This document shows, piece by piece, positions 48,011-57,884 of a stretch of 64,000 nt of DNA; the stretch's first letter is position 1; the number at the start of each line of letters is the position of its first letter. Position numbers and translations under genes: made by a program. The notes below the pieces were generated by a model that saw only the letters and a program-made list of their open reading frames with translations, was not told where the DNA came from and ran no database searches. The DNA comes from Holothuria scabra (taxonomy: Eukaryota > Echinodermata > Holothuroidea > Aspidochirotida > Holothuriidae): positions 4,898,001-4,962,000 of the forward strand of contig CM074187.1 of NCBI GenBank assembly GCA_037179385.1, read 5' to 3'.

Positions 48011-49373
48011 CATAGGCGTACGAGGCGGAGGGCAGGGGGGCAGACTGCTCCCCAAATTTTCTCAAGACCTAAAACTCGGGCAGGGATCTGGAAAAATTCG
48101 GGCAGCCGTTTGAGTCTTAAAACCTGGTTTGTTTCTACTTACACAGAAAACTCCTAGGCGCACCCGAATTCCTTCAAACACTTGGCCGAAAAAAATAATA
48201 AAAAAGCATCATAGTCACGGTACAATTTTCATGAAAACTCTAAAAGATACCAAAATTTGCGAAACTTACTTTGCAGCTTATGAAAAAAACAATTTTTCGT
48301 CAGCCTCACTAGATATTCTTGCGCAAACCTTTGCCTGAAATGACACAATTTTCAGGCAAAAGTTGCAAAAAGGTCTGGGATATTTTTAATTGCCAGATTA
48401 CAAGGGGAGAGAGGATGTATAAAGTTCCCAAAATTTTGCCCGAACAAATCAATCAAAAGCTATGTCATGCAACTAAGCTATCCCATTATGAATAAAACGT
48501 AAACGGTATCGTGAAGATTTCATTTCGTTTTTAATTTTGTATTCCCTTGCCTCAGGCAAAAGGAGTCTATGCAACTATGCCGATAATTTGGCCACGTTTG
48601 CTTTTATTTAATGGGTACGCCGGGTTTGCGGGGATCAAGTGTGCCAAAACCGTTGATATGGACTTAAGTGGTTTGCTCACTAGGAAATGATTTGCGCCCT
48701 TGTTTGTTTAAATGCATATAAACAGGCTGCTACCTTGATAATCACGCGAAAATTGAGTTAATCAGTTTTTAAGGGCCAATTCGTTTCATGGCATCCCCAC
48801 TCCGGTAATTCGGGCCTCTGAATCTGAGCTAAACAGGCTGCTAAAACACACGGGATCCTTGTGAAGTTCGACGAAACTTATATTTAATAGGCAGCCGGAA
48901 TGCGATGCAATGCCATCCTCCCTCGAAGTTGAGAAGCCTTGGGCTTTTCGAGGGTTTCTGAAGTTTTTCAATTTTCAAAATTATATTGGTGATAATCTCA
49001 TGCTACATGACGTAAAATAGTTTGTAGAACGCGCAAACAAACTCATCTTCCAATGATTATAGCTTAATGTAGTCATCCAATGGTAGTGGTACATTTAATC
49101 TGGGAGTTTTCTGACCCTTTTGTAGATTTGCTCATTTTTGGTGAAAATTTTATTGCAAACGAAAGTTCAAAATATTGATGGCTTTGATTCTGCTTATAAG
49201 CATGGGAAAGGCCATTTCCGGCTGTCTGAGGGGTTTTGATTTTTCAAAATTTTATGTACGCTCCGCGCCAAAAGATGGTGGCCCTCCGCTTATATAGTCT
49301 TTCGAGCAGAATTACATTTTTCGGGCTGGGAATCCTCCTGCCCTCCAAACTGAAATGCTCCCGTACGCCTATG
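48011..49373. mobile_element. hAT-like element, 1363 bp (tentative)
   Basis: The left end CATAGGCGTACGAGGCGG is mirrored by the right end (read inward CATAGGCGTACGGGAGC). The 8-bp flanks ACTACGAG and GCTACTGG match at 5 of 8, so the target duplication is eroded or absent. The last 180 bp (GGCCATTTCCGGCTGTCTGA then TACGCTCCGCGCC) recurs at 57638-57790. No transposase is recognised. Confidence 0.5.
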
Positions 49374-49416
49374 GCTACTGGCTCAGGGTGGGGGTAAAAT
49401 GCAACAATAAATTTTA

Positions 49417-51170
49417 AACAAGAGCCCAAGGGCACTATGGTTCCTTGCATTAAAGATGATATTGTATTAACGTAGTCCCAAGGTAAGGCATAATTTGCAC
49501 CTTTAACCCCAATGACTTTTGGCCATCACCCAAAAACATAGGGGCACATTAAATTTCAAAATCATACAAGCACTTGCTGTTTGAGAGAAATGGAACACTA
49601 AACTTTTCAAATTATCACACTGCACACTGCCCACTTCCATGTGACAAACACATTCATCACCTTTCACTAAAATGTCATTTACTTGAGTTTGGGGTAGTAT
49701 AGGAGGTTAGTTAATTGCCTTTTTGGTCAATCTCAACAATTCAAATCCAGACCTTAAAATGAAGTCACAAAGGTCAAATACAGTCAAAGTAGATCAAAAC
49801 TGATTTTAAATAAACAAAGTCTCTTCTGCACCAAAGAAATTTAACAGTCATCTGGTCATTCCTGACCACCAAAATTTATGATGGATGACTAGAAATTATG
49901 TCATGGTTGTCCTTTAGACTACCCAATGTGTTTGTCTGAAAAGCAAAAATAAGGAAAAGCCCACAATTCTGCTACTAAAGGCAGCCCGATAGTGATTTAT
50001 TACCACCAATTTCTTCTTCACAATTTTGCTAGAAGACCAAGAAACAAACATAGCTCTGTAGAATCTAATAAATGACTTTCAACTTGACCTTTTAACCTAA
50101 AGAGGGTGTTAGAAACAGCATTGTAGTCCCTAGGGTAAAAGCAGAGGTAAAGAAGAGAAACTGCTTTCATATTTTACTATTGAAATTGGAATCTTAGCTT
50201 GCACTGTGAATAACTTTACTCAATACTTTATGTGAGGAAAAGGTTGTTTTTAATAATAATTGCATTACTGTCCTGATTGTTAACTAAGCTGCTTTTAGAC
50301 TGAGAGGGGGTTATAATTCTTCTTTTCTTTTATACATTGCATTTGTCTAAAAGCATTAAACTTCAGCTGGACTTTTAAACCAATTGAACAAAGACCCAAA
50401 GAGTCTTCACGTGCACTTTACTTAGACGAACACAACTTTCCATTATTTCCACTATGTTACTTGGTTATTGAGCAATTGCACCGCATACCTGGCATTGCAA
50501 TAGGCCTACATATGACCTACATGTACACACTAGCCTGTCATTTAAATGTCAGTAACTCAAGTAACGAACATTGTAGGAGGGTAGTGTAATAGCCTTTTTG
50601 GTTCGTCTGATCAAGGCAAATCTTGACGTCACAAAAAAGTCACAAAAAAGTCACAAAGGTCAAAAGGTCAAATGAGGTCAAGTGAGGTCAAGGGGGGTCA
50701 TCACGTGCATTTCACTTAGACGAACACAAATCTCCATTACACCACCCCTCTAAAATGTTTCAGTGGCAAGATATCAATAAAACATTACTTTTTGACCTTT
50801 TGACCCTTTCCAATTATTTTGGTTAATGTACCAACATTTTCACCTTCTACCAGTCTAACTTATCCTAAAATGATGCCACTGCTTGAACAACGGATACTGA
50901 GTTACAGCTACTAACAGAAATTCAGTTCTTGGCCTCAGGTGATCACCAGTGACCTTTGACCTCCACCAAAAACAATAGGGCACATCTACTCCACAACATC
51001 TACATACATACCAAGTTTGAAAAAAATTGATCACTCGGTTATTGAGTTATCGCACCACATACCTCGCATTCCAATCCGTCACATACACACACACACACAC
51101 GCGCACACACACACACACATACATACGCCAAGGTGACTGCATAGGTTCCTTTGTTACACAAGGAACCAAA
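49417..51170 (+). mobile_element. Helentron/HINE-like element, GGTTCCTT family
   Basis: The 5' module reads AACAAGAGCCCAAGGGCACT then ATGGTTCCTTGCAT (49417-49450). Sparse GACCTTTGAC-type units lie at about 49485-49600 and 50930-51030; a cluster of direct AGGTCA half-sites lies at about 50655-50700. A CA/CG microsatellite follows (about 51081-51121), then the lead-in CAAGGTGACTGCATAG and the hairpin GGTTCCTT-tgttacac-AAGGAACC (51144-51167), then an A-run. The stem matches the 5' module. The sequence between about 49.6 and 50.6 kb is probably element interior. No protein is encoded. Confidence 0.6.
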
Positions 51171-52282
51171 AAGTAGCAAAATGACGGCCAAAAAATTAAA
51201 ATTTCCAATCCAAAACTGAAAGCATATCCCCGTCCGCTTGCTTTTTTCTTATACAATTTTAAGTTGTTTTCGAAAAAGGTGTTTTGTTAGAATAGCATCA
51301 CCACAGGCCTGTTTAGCAACGTTCTACTGGTACCGGACACAGAAACTGATTTCATTCAGATGTTTCAAATGTTTTCGCCATATTACCGGTAGTACAGTGT
51401 CTTGAATTCAAACTTTTAAAAGGATCGCAGGCTCACGTTTTGGACACCATTCTAAGGGTTTAAGAAGCGTCAAAACTTTCTTAATATCATAAGGTTTAAG
51501 CAATTAAGTTCAAGTTGCTGATCACCTCTGTTTGGTAGCTGTATGTTGTTAAAGGGGGCAAATGACTTGGAACATTTTGGGTGGATCTCAGTCATACTGT
51601 GAACTAAATGCACGAGATTAGCTTTAGAATTCTTCACTTGTACAGCTGCTTCAGTTGGTTGTACAGTGTAGGAGTCGGAACTTTGTTACGAAAATTTATG
51701 GGTTATTCAAAGTCAAGATGTCATTTCAAGGGGTTGGTCTTATTTGGGATGAGGAAAATGGGCTAGAGGTCTACAATTACTTAGGCCTACACAAATTGTG
51801 AGGTTGGGTAGGGGTATTCATTAATTCCAGTTAGAAAAGAAGTTGTATGCTCGTCCCTCCCCAAACAATTGAACTGTTTCTGTTCTGTTTGAAATCCCAA
51901 ATTGGTGACTTTATGTAAATGTGAGTCTATTCAAATCATAGTATTATAGCTGTATGCTGTTACATTTTTTATAACTTTTTATAACCTCTTGTGATGTGCT
52001 AATTAAATAAAATAATTGAGCTAATTAACTAATGTTCAAACAAACTTAACCCATAATCATTAAATACATTGGAAAGAGTAAGTTTCATTCTCCGTTGGAA
52101 ATAAAACTGTTCGTTACAAATATCAATCTAAACCAGAAATAGAACCGGATTATATCAATTCCGGCCTATTGTTTATGTAGTTGCGAGAGCAAAAAGGTTA
52201 ATATATTGTTTTTACATATTAACTATTGTGATGGAGGTGTTTATGGGGGTTGTTCTTGTGCCTTTTCAGTGCATAACCCATC
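51171..52282. other. gene A last intron, unassigned
   Basis: No exon or element recognised. Confidence 0.4.
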
Positions 52283-52420
52283 ATGAGTGAAGATCGCGAA
52301 GAAAGCAATTGGTCTTTGGGCATGCCTAAGGAGTCTGTAGAGCAGAAACTATGCATCATTTGCCCTGAGAAAAACATTAACAAAAGGCCACTTGTTCTAA
52401 ACCCTTGGATAGAATCCTAA
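52283..52420 (+). CDS. small ORF with a CxxC motif, possibly transposon-derived (45 aa)
   Basis: ATG-to-TAA frame MSEDREESNWSLG, then KESVEQKLCIICPEKNINKR, then PLVLNPWIES. The charged start and C-x-x-C with nearby basic residues look like a coding fragment, as in the first exon of some transposon or zinc-finger genes. There is no partner Cys/His pair and no identified downstream exon. It lies antisense in the last intron of gene A, next to a tandem repeat. Chance remains possible; the function is unknown. Confidence 0.3.
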   Translation: MSEDREESNWSLGMPKESVEQKLCIICPEKNINKRPLVLNPWIES

Positions 52421-52482
52421 AAGAGGTTATAAATGGTTATAAATTCTGTAATATTCTCTATGATGTAAGTATATTACCTCAT

Positions 52483-53065
52483 CCAATTTGAAAATCCCAA
52501 AATGGCTGCCATAAAGGGATCTCTCCAGATTTAAACATTGATTTTTAGTTTTCCAATACCATTATCTTTCCAAAAATGTATAAGTGCGTAAAGCTATCAT
52601 GGTTTTGAAAGTAATGTAAGTTAAATAAAGTGGTTAGGGTAATAAGCGGCGGCAAAAGTAGTACAAAATATGTCTTTTACAGTGGCCATTTTGAAAATCC
52701 AAAATGGCCGCCATAAAAGCTTTTCTCCAAATTTAAACATTGACTTTCAGTTTTCTTATGCTATAACCTTTCTAAAATGTAGAAATGTGCAAAGCTACTA
52801 TGATTAAGAACCAAATACAATAGGTTTAGTAAAGTGTTTAAAGTAATTAAGGTCAGAAACAGAAGAAGATATGTATTTTACAGTCGCCATTTTGAAAAAC
52901 CCAAAATGGCCGCCATACAAACATCTGTTCAAATGTAAACATTAATTTTTAGTTTCCTGATGCTATAAGCTTTCCAAAAATATATAGGTTTCATAATCTA
53001 CCATGATTGCCAACGAAACATAATTTATTGACATAGTGAACCTGACTACCAGTTCAACATCTTTA
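52483..53065 (+). repeat. three tandem units of about 200 bp with CCATTTTG/CAAAATGG hairpin core
   Basis: The units start at about 52483, 52684 and 52886. Each has CCATTTTGAAAATCCAAAAT followed by GGCCGCCAT (a near-perfect hairpin), then AAACATTGA.TTTTAGTTTT, CTTTCCAAAAATGTATA and a CTA[CT]CATGAT tract. A single inverted copy lies at 47500-47720. Confidence 0.75.
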
Positions 53066-53651
53066 TCCTTCATGCAAACTACCAAATCTTTTGTTGTCAA
53101 CTAAACAGTAAGAAACAGACGTAACAGCGTTTTATTACAAACTCAAATATTATTTACAGGTGGAACACAACTTACTCAAAAAGCAAAAAATGAATGCCGT
53201 CGTCCGTTTTTTAATGATGACCTTAATGACTGATTTAGTCCTTATTATTAACTAAATCATACATTTCTGTTTTTGAAACTCCGTTTGGAAATTTCACTTT
53301 TTAATGTTTGGAAATATTACTTCCCTTTCTCTTGCAATGAGTGTATTTTTACCATTATTACTTGTGATTTGTAATTTCATCTTATTAGCTTGATCATGAC
53401 CATACTCATCTACTCTACTGCATGCAGGACACAGGTACCCCCAGTGTGCCTCTCAGCTAGGGCTGAGTCGTCATTGGCAATGCACGGCGGCTCTACCCCT
53501 GGTCAGGGAGGCTGTATAAACACAGGACCAGTCAATGCTAGTTAATGTTATTGTGTTTTCTAAAAAGTGCAATACCGTAGAAAAAAAATGTAAAAAAAAC
53601 AACCAGAAAACCTTTAACGGAATGTTTACAGTTATACATAATGTCACTTAC
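53066..53651. other. gene A intron; GC-rich structured tract at about 53426-53525
   Basis: Mostly AT-rich. At about 53426-53525 a GC-rich tract stands out, with CTCAGCTAGGGCTGAG (a hairpin) and CCCTGGTCAGGG (a second hairpin). I could not match it to a known RNA gene. Confidence 0.35.
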
Positions 53652-53707
53652 CATTCCCATTTTGTAATAATTCCTCTTCGGTTATAGTGAACACGGCCTC
53701 GTAAGAA
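53652..53707 (-). CDS. gene A exon: cytoplasmic segment with ITIM-like tyrosine
   Basis: This 56-nt minus-strand exon is bounded by a polypyrimidine acceptor (TTTTTTTTTTCAG) and a consensus donor (GGGAATG then GTAAGT). It completes the Ser codon left by the transmembrane exon and reads SSYEAVFTITEEELLQNGN, ending in phase 1. S-S-Y-E-A-V fits the ITIM consensus [ILVS]-x-Y-x-x-[ILV], about 9 residues after the stop-transfer RRR. If phosphorylated it could recruit SH2 phosphatases; that is inference. Frame is kept to the exons on both sides. Confidence 0.75.
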
Positions 53708-54052
53708 CTGAAAAAAAAAACAAGAACGTTTCACTTATTTGGCAGCGTAAGAAATTTTTGGAGGAAAGTGCACTGTGGAGACGTGTATAAGAGGAAAACC
53801 CTCCTTACAGACTAGAATGGACTCGATATACACCGTAAAAACGCTTTGGTCAGTAGGACCTAAACGCGGGTCAGAACGTAGGACGGAATCAACTTTAATA
53901 ATTGAGTCAAATAATGACCCATATGAATTTAAACTTGACCAAATTTGTAGGTACAACGTGTCCAGTAATATTGATTCAGTTCCCTCGTAACCATGTTTGC
54001 TTTGTGAAGACTGGCGAGAGCATATAGCCTACTTGTCATGTCTGGAACCTAC

Positions 54053-54169
54053 CTTTCGTTTCCTGCATATTGACGCCGTCTGCAAAAGTAAAGGAGGGCG
54101 CCAAACAGCATAACAACCAAGACAGCGACGCCAAAGCCAACAAAGAGGAAGATGGATTCCATTTTCTTT
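54053..54169 (-). CDS. gene A exon: transmembrane segment of a type I receptor
   Basis: This 117-nt minus-strand exon follows acceptor CTTTGTTACAG and ends at GAAAG then GTAGGT. It enters in phase 2 and leaves in phase 2. It encodes KKMESIFLFVGFGVAVLVVM then LFGALLYFC and the stop-transfer RRRQYAGNE: about 24 hydrophobic residues flanked by Lys-Lys and Arg-Arg-Arg, giving an outside-in type I orientation. The next exon is 345 bp downstream. The extracellular exons must lie at higher coordinates. I found none before 64 kb on this strand, so Ig content is only presumed from the likely similarity to gene B. Confidence 0.8.
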
Positions 54170-54516
54170 CTGTAACAAAGTATTGTAAATTAATAGACAC
54201 GATTTATTATACTTATAAATAATTAGACTTACTTAGGAATTTGGAAACAAACAACAAAAGAAAAATGTCTCTTCTAAGAATTATATAACAGTAAAAATTC
54301 AACCCCATTTAATGCCATTATAATAGAAAAAGACCTGTAAAAATTCTATTCTCTTCTAATGAAATCTCTATTAATTTTAATAAATAACTGTTTCGTACTG
54401 TTCACACAATAACGCACAATGCGTAACGGACTCAGACCCGTCGCTGACGAGGACCAAGAATATCTGAATGATGTCTTTCCAAGAGGCGGGTTTGGTGTTT
54501 CCAGTAAACTGATACG
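54170..54516 (-). other. gene A intron
   Basis: AT-rich intron sequence upstream of the transmembrane exon; nothing recognised. Confidence 0.4.
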
Positions 54517-54532
54517 TACGGGAGTTCGACTG

Positions 54533-54783
54533 ACTGCATGGTCAAGTGGTTAGAACATCAGACTTACAATCGGGAGGTTGGGAGTTCGAGTCCTGGCCGG
54601 GTCATACCGAAGACTTTATAAACGAAACCTATTGCCATTGTACTTGGTGCTCAGCAAAAGCAATGGAGAAGGGAAAACAAACCACAGACCCACAACTGGA
54701 AAAAAGGCCGTGGTCGGCTCGACTTGAACCAATAGGTTGGAAATTGGACCGTAAAACAACATCTGGCTAAGTACGGTAACTAA
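54533..54783 (+). mobile_element. tRNA-derived SINE, about 250 bp
   Basis: Same family as 20996-21224: A box TGGTCAAGTGGTTAGAACAT, B box GGAGTTCGAGTCCTGG, then GGTCATACCGAAGACTTTAT and TACTTGGTGCTCAGC. Direct repeats of GTACGGGAGT occur before it (54516-54525) and after it (about 54785-54794), a probable partly eroded target duplication. Confidence 0.8.
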
Positions 54784-54862
54784 AGTACGGGAGTCTTTGC
54801 ACGGGTTTAGGTCTTGAGACCACCATTGCTTCTTAGGCATTTCTCATCACGCCATATCTTAG

Positions 54863-54951
54863 GTATAGCTGCCCGGCCGATGTTGGTTCGACAAATTTCT
54901 GTCTTTCTTGACAAGGAGAACCTAACCCTTATACCTTGTACAATTGATGAC
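54863..54951 (+). CDS. candidate half-Ig exon, PDGFR/VEGFR domain-2 style
   Basis: Between an acceptor-like CATATCTTAG and a good donor (ATTGATGAC then GTAAGA) the plus strand encodes, from phase 1, IAARPMLVRQISVFLDKENL then TLIPCTIDD. The pattern [VI]FL...(N)LT[IL]PC....D followed by V.V resembles the first half of Ig domain 2 in the PDGFR/VEGFR receptors, where [IV]PC carries the framework cysteine. It would end in phase 0. It is antisense to gene A and isolated; no partner exon was found. It may be an exon of an overlapping gene, a relic, or chance. Confidence 0.3.
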
Positions 54952-56501
54952 GTAAGAGTTAAGAGAATACAAGGCACAGATGGTGGATGCTTCCGATATA
55001 TCAAACGATGAAGGTAGGATACGAAACGTTTACCACACTTTTCTTAGAGAACTCTTCCGGGATTGTATAGTTTAACGGTATTTCTGTACAACAAGCTCAC
55101 CTCGTTAAGCAGAGTTTAATTAAAAGCTACATTATGAGGTGTCGTATCGGCCAATATTTTATAACATAAATATAGTTAGCTTATGTTATAAACTCAAAAT
55201 ATATTGATTATAGTTCCAATATATTTAGGTTATGATATAGAAAGTCCAATATATTTAGGTTATGATATAGAAATTGATATAAATGTGTTATATTATGAAT
55301 CCAATATATAAAGATTATATTACTACTCTATATAAAATAGGTTATGAGTAAACTGTCTTAGTTTACAAGTAATCCATTATAGTTTATAAAATTGCAATAT
55401 ATATATAGGTTATGACTGGAAATGCAGCTCGAACAAAGGAATGGCGTTACGTCACGAAGATAGGCGTGATCACAAACGGATGGGCGTGACAGTATGTACG
55501 AAGGCGGGATCATATTTTTGTTCCAGCATCTCGAAGAATTCAGTGAATTTATCAATAAAAGAAACTTGCTACAACTAGATTACCGAACTTAAGATTTCTG
55601 TGCCCTTGTGGAGACGCTATATAACAGAGCCCGTGGCTGCCAAGAGAGTAACTAGACAAAATCGAGAAAGATATGGACAGTTTGTACTAGTCTGCACTGA
55701 ACGTGACCGTATAATCCGTTCCTTGTACGGTCACTCCTTACTACCAGTACCAGAAATGAAGTGTATAGCATAGGAACGTAATGCTGGGTCCTGTTGGTTC
55801 AAGGGCTAAGTTTGTACAAGACAGTTGGGCGACCCTCGAAGTATGTGCCGTATACGGTTTAATAACTAAATAATTCCACGGCGATCCAGGGGGACCTTCG
55901 GACATCACCCCAATATTTCAAGAAAATGCCCATTGGATTTTAATTCCATACCGTAGCCTCCGTAGGCAATAATTGAGTGAAAATGTGGTATTGTCCTAAA
56001 CTACTGAGAACAAGCCGCCAGCCTTTACCACTGAAAAAGGAGGACTCGCTACTTTTACTATTTGGAAGACAAATCAATAGAGAAAATGAAACATCTTTCC
56101 ATACTTACATTCGGGCCTGTTACATTACTCAATGGATCATGAAGGGCCTAGGCCTAAATGATTGTCCGCGTGTGAAAGCTGTATTGTGTCTGAGTATTTT
56201 ACGACTACCTTTGATCATGAACTTACAGTTGGCGGTGTGGTTAGTGCGGATGCACGATAGGCTTTTGCTTCGGTAACGCGAGTTTGGGTCCCACAGAGTG
56301 TCAGTTATTTTCCTTTTTCTTTTTTTCCCTTTTTTGTGTTAGGGCTTTCTCCTTTTTTCCTTTTGTCTTTCTTATCCTTTGTAACAATGCCAAACAATAT
56401 ATCTTCTTCGTGCCGCGACGAGGTGCATGAGGGATTAATAAAGAAACCCTTTGTCTTTTGTTTTGTGTGTACAAGCATGTGCTCAGGCAGTGAGGACGTA
56501 A

Positions 56502-56541
56502 ATAACCCATAACCTTATAATCTAACCCATAACCCTAACCC
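56502..56541 (+). repeat. degenerate telomere-like repeat
   Basis: Short tandem AACCCATAACC / AACCCTAACCC units, variants of CCCTAA, the vertebrate/echinoderm-type telomere repeat. Only the last two are exact. Confidence 0.5.
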
Positions 56542-56578
56542 GAGTCCCAAATCTCAGTGAGTCGGGGGAAAATGTGAC

Positions 56579-57011
56579 CAGTGGCGGGTACTCAGGATTT
56601 CGCTCTGAAGGAGGGGGCATGCAGTATGCTGAGGGATCGCTGGTCTGGTCAGGGTGTAAGGGGATATCCGCTCCCCTTACTTTTGGAAAATTTGGGTGTC
56701 CTTACATGTAATCTGGGGCTATGTTGACCTGTGCTAACTTTTGCAGTTAAATCTAGAGTTGGCCTATCACAATATGTGCGTATTCTTTGGAACGAAAGAA
56801 TTGGCATCAGCGAGGGTGCTTTGGGGAGACAACGTCCCCACCCCCACCCTTTGAATTTTTTTGAGAAATTGGGTGTCCCTTCATTCATTCTGGTGTCACA
56901 TATGCCATTTGAAGTAAAATTTAAGTACTAACAAAATTATTTATTTTCAGGATAAAAAATAGCATCCGCCGGGAAGGGCCTGGCCCAATGCCTTCCATGC
57001 GTACGCCACTT
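56579..57011. mobile_element. non-autonomous hAT element, 433 bp
   Basis: The left end CAGTGGCGGGTACTCAGG and the right end (read inward AAGTGGCGTACGCATGG) are imperfect inverted repeats. The target duplications AATGTGAC (56571-56578) and AATGAGAC (57012-57019) match at 7 of 8. It is nested in the 6.9 kb element. Confidence 0.75.
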
Positions 57012-57120
57012 AATGAGACTGAGTAATGAAAGGGATGGGGGACTAATGAGATGAGAGACTAATGAATGAGGTCAGGAGACTTATGAGCCGATGAGTCGAG
57101 GACTAATGGGAGAGGGACAA
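57012..57120 (+). repeat. GAGACTAATGAG minisatellite
   Basis: Irregular tandem repeats of about 12-20 bp: AATGAGACTGAG, GGACTAATGAGATGAG, AGACTAATGAATGAG and GAGGACTAATGGGAGAGG. It begins at the target-site copy of the adjacent hAT. Confidence 0.6.
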
Positions 57121-57454
57121 TTAAGATTTGGGTCTATACAATTATGTACAGAGCCGTGACTTTGTAAGAACAACTACTTCTAGGAAACCATGATCTTTGA
57201 GGTGGGACCCTGGATCCCCGACCTGGAGCCAGAAGCTCTCGCTTTGTGCTCAGTTTCGCACTGCAAGCGAAAATGTTCATTCCCAACATTTTCCTTTGCC
57301 CTTTGTTTGCTGCCCCCCCCCCTTCCCCCAAAATTGATATTGTAGCGCTGCCACTGCTCTCTCGCGCAAGACAATATTTATTCTTAGACTGCATTTGTGT
57401 TGCATGCGCATGCAGGTATCAGTTAGTCAGCTAGATGGGTGAGTTCCGCACTAC

Positions 57455-57595
57455 CGGACTCTGTCGGACTCGGATCCCGGCTGATTCGAACACAGCTTGG
57501 ACTCGAGACCATCTGTACTGGGCTTGACTTGGACTTGGAACTTCTGGACTCGGATCCGGCTCAGGACTCGGGGCAGTTGGACACGACTCCATCCC
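57455..57595 (+). repeat. GGACTCGG degenerate repeat
   Basis: GGACTCGG or TGGACTTGG occurs repeatedly in short order, producing a compositionally biased open frame (57439-57666) that I regard as spurious. Confidence 0.5.
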
Positions 57596-57634
57596 TGCAG
57601 GATAAAGAATGTTTAGGTTCTGCTATACAAGCCT

Positions 57635-57790
57635 GGAAATGGCATTTCCGGCTGTCTGAGAAATAACAATTTAATGAACACTCCGTGCCAACTGCCGATA
57701 GCGCTCGGCTTACTATAGTCTTTCGGACAGCATTGAATTGTTCAGGCAAAGAATTTTCTGTCCCACCAAACTTAAATGGTCCCTAACTCT
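57635..57790 (+). mobile_element. fragment of the 48.0-49.4 kb hAT-like family
   Basis: GGCATTTCCGGCTGTCTGAG, then CACTCCGTGCCAACTG and TATAGTCTTTCGGACAGCAT, match the last 180 bp of the element at 48011-49373 in the same order. Confidence 0.6.
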
Positions 57791-57884
57791 TATAGCGGCC
57801 CATACCCTCTCATGGCGACATACACAAACTTAAAACTAGCGACGTAAGTCTTCAGTGAATAGCTTTGATCACCTGAGACATAAA

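Noticed and set aside
53735..53990. Overlapping 71- and 73-codon frames on both strands
   Set aside because: They fall in the 345-bp intron between two well-supported gene A exons and have no splice sites of their own.
57439..57666. 75-codon Asp/Leu/Ser-rich plus-strand frame
   Set aside because: Generated by the degenerate GGACTCGG repeat; no independent support.
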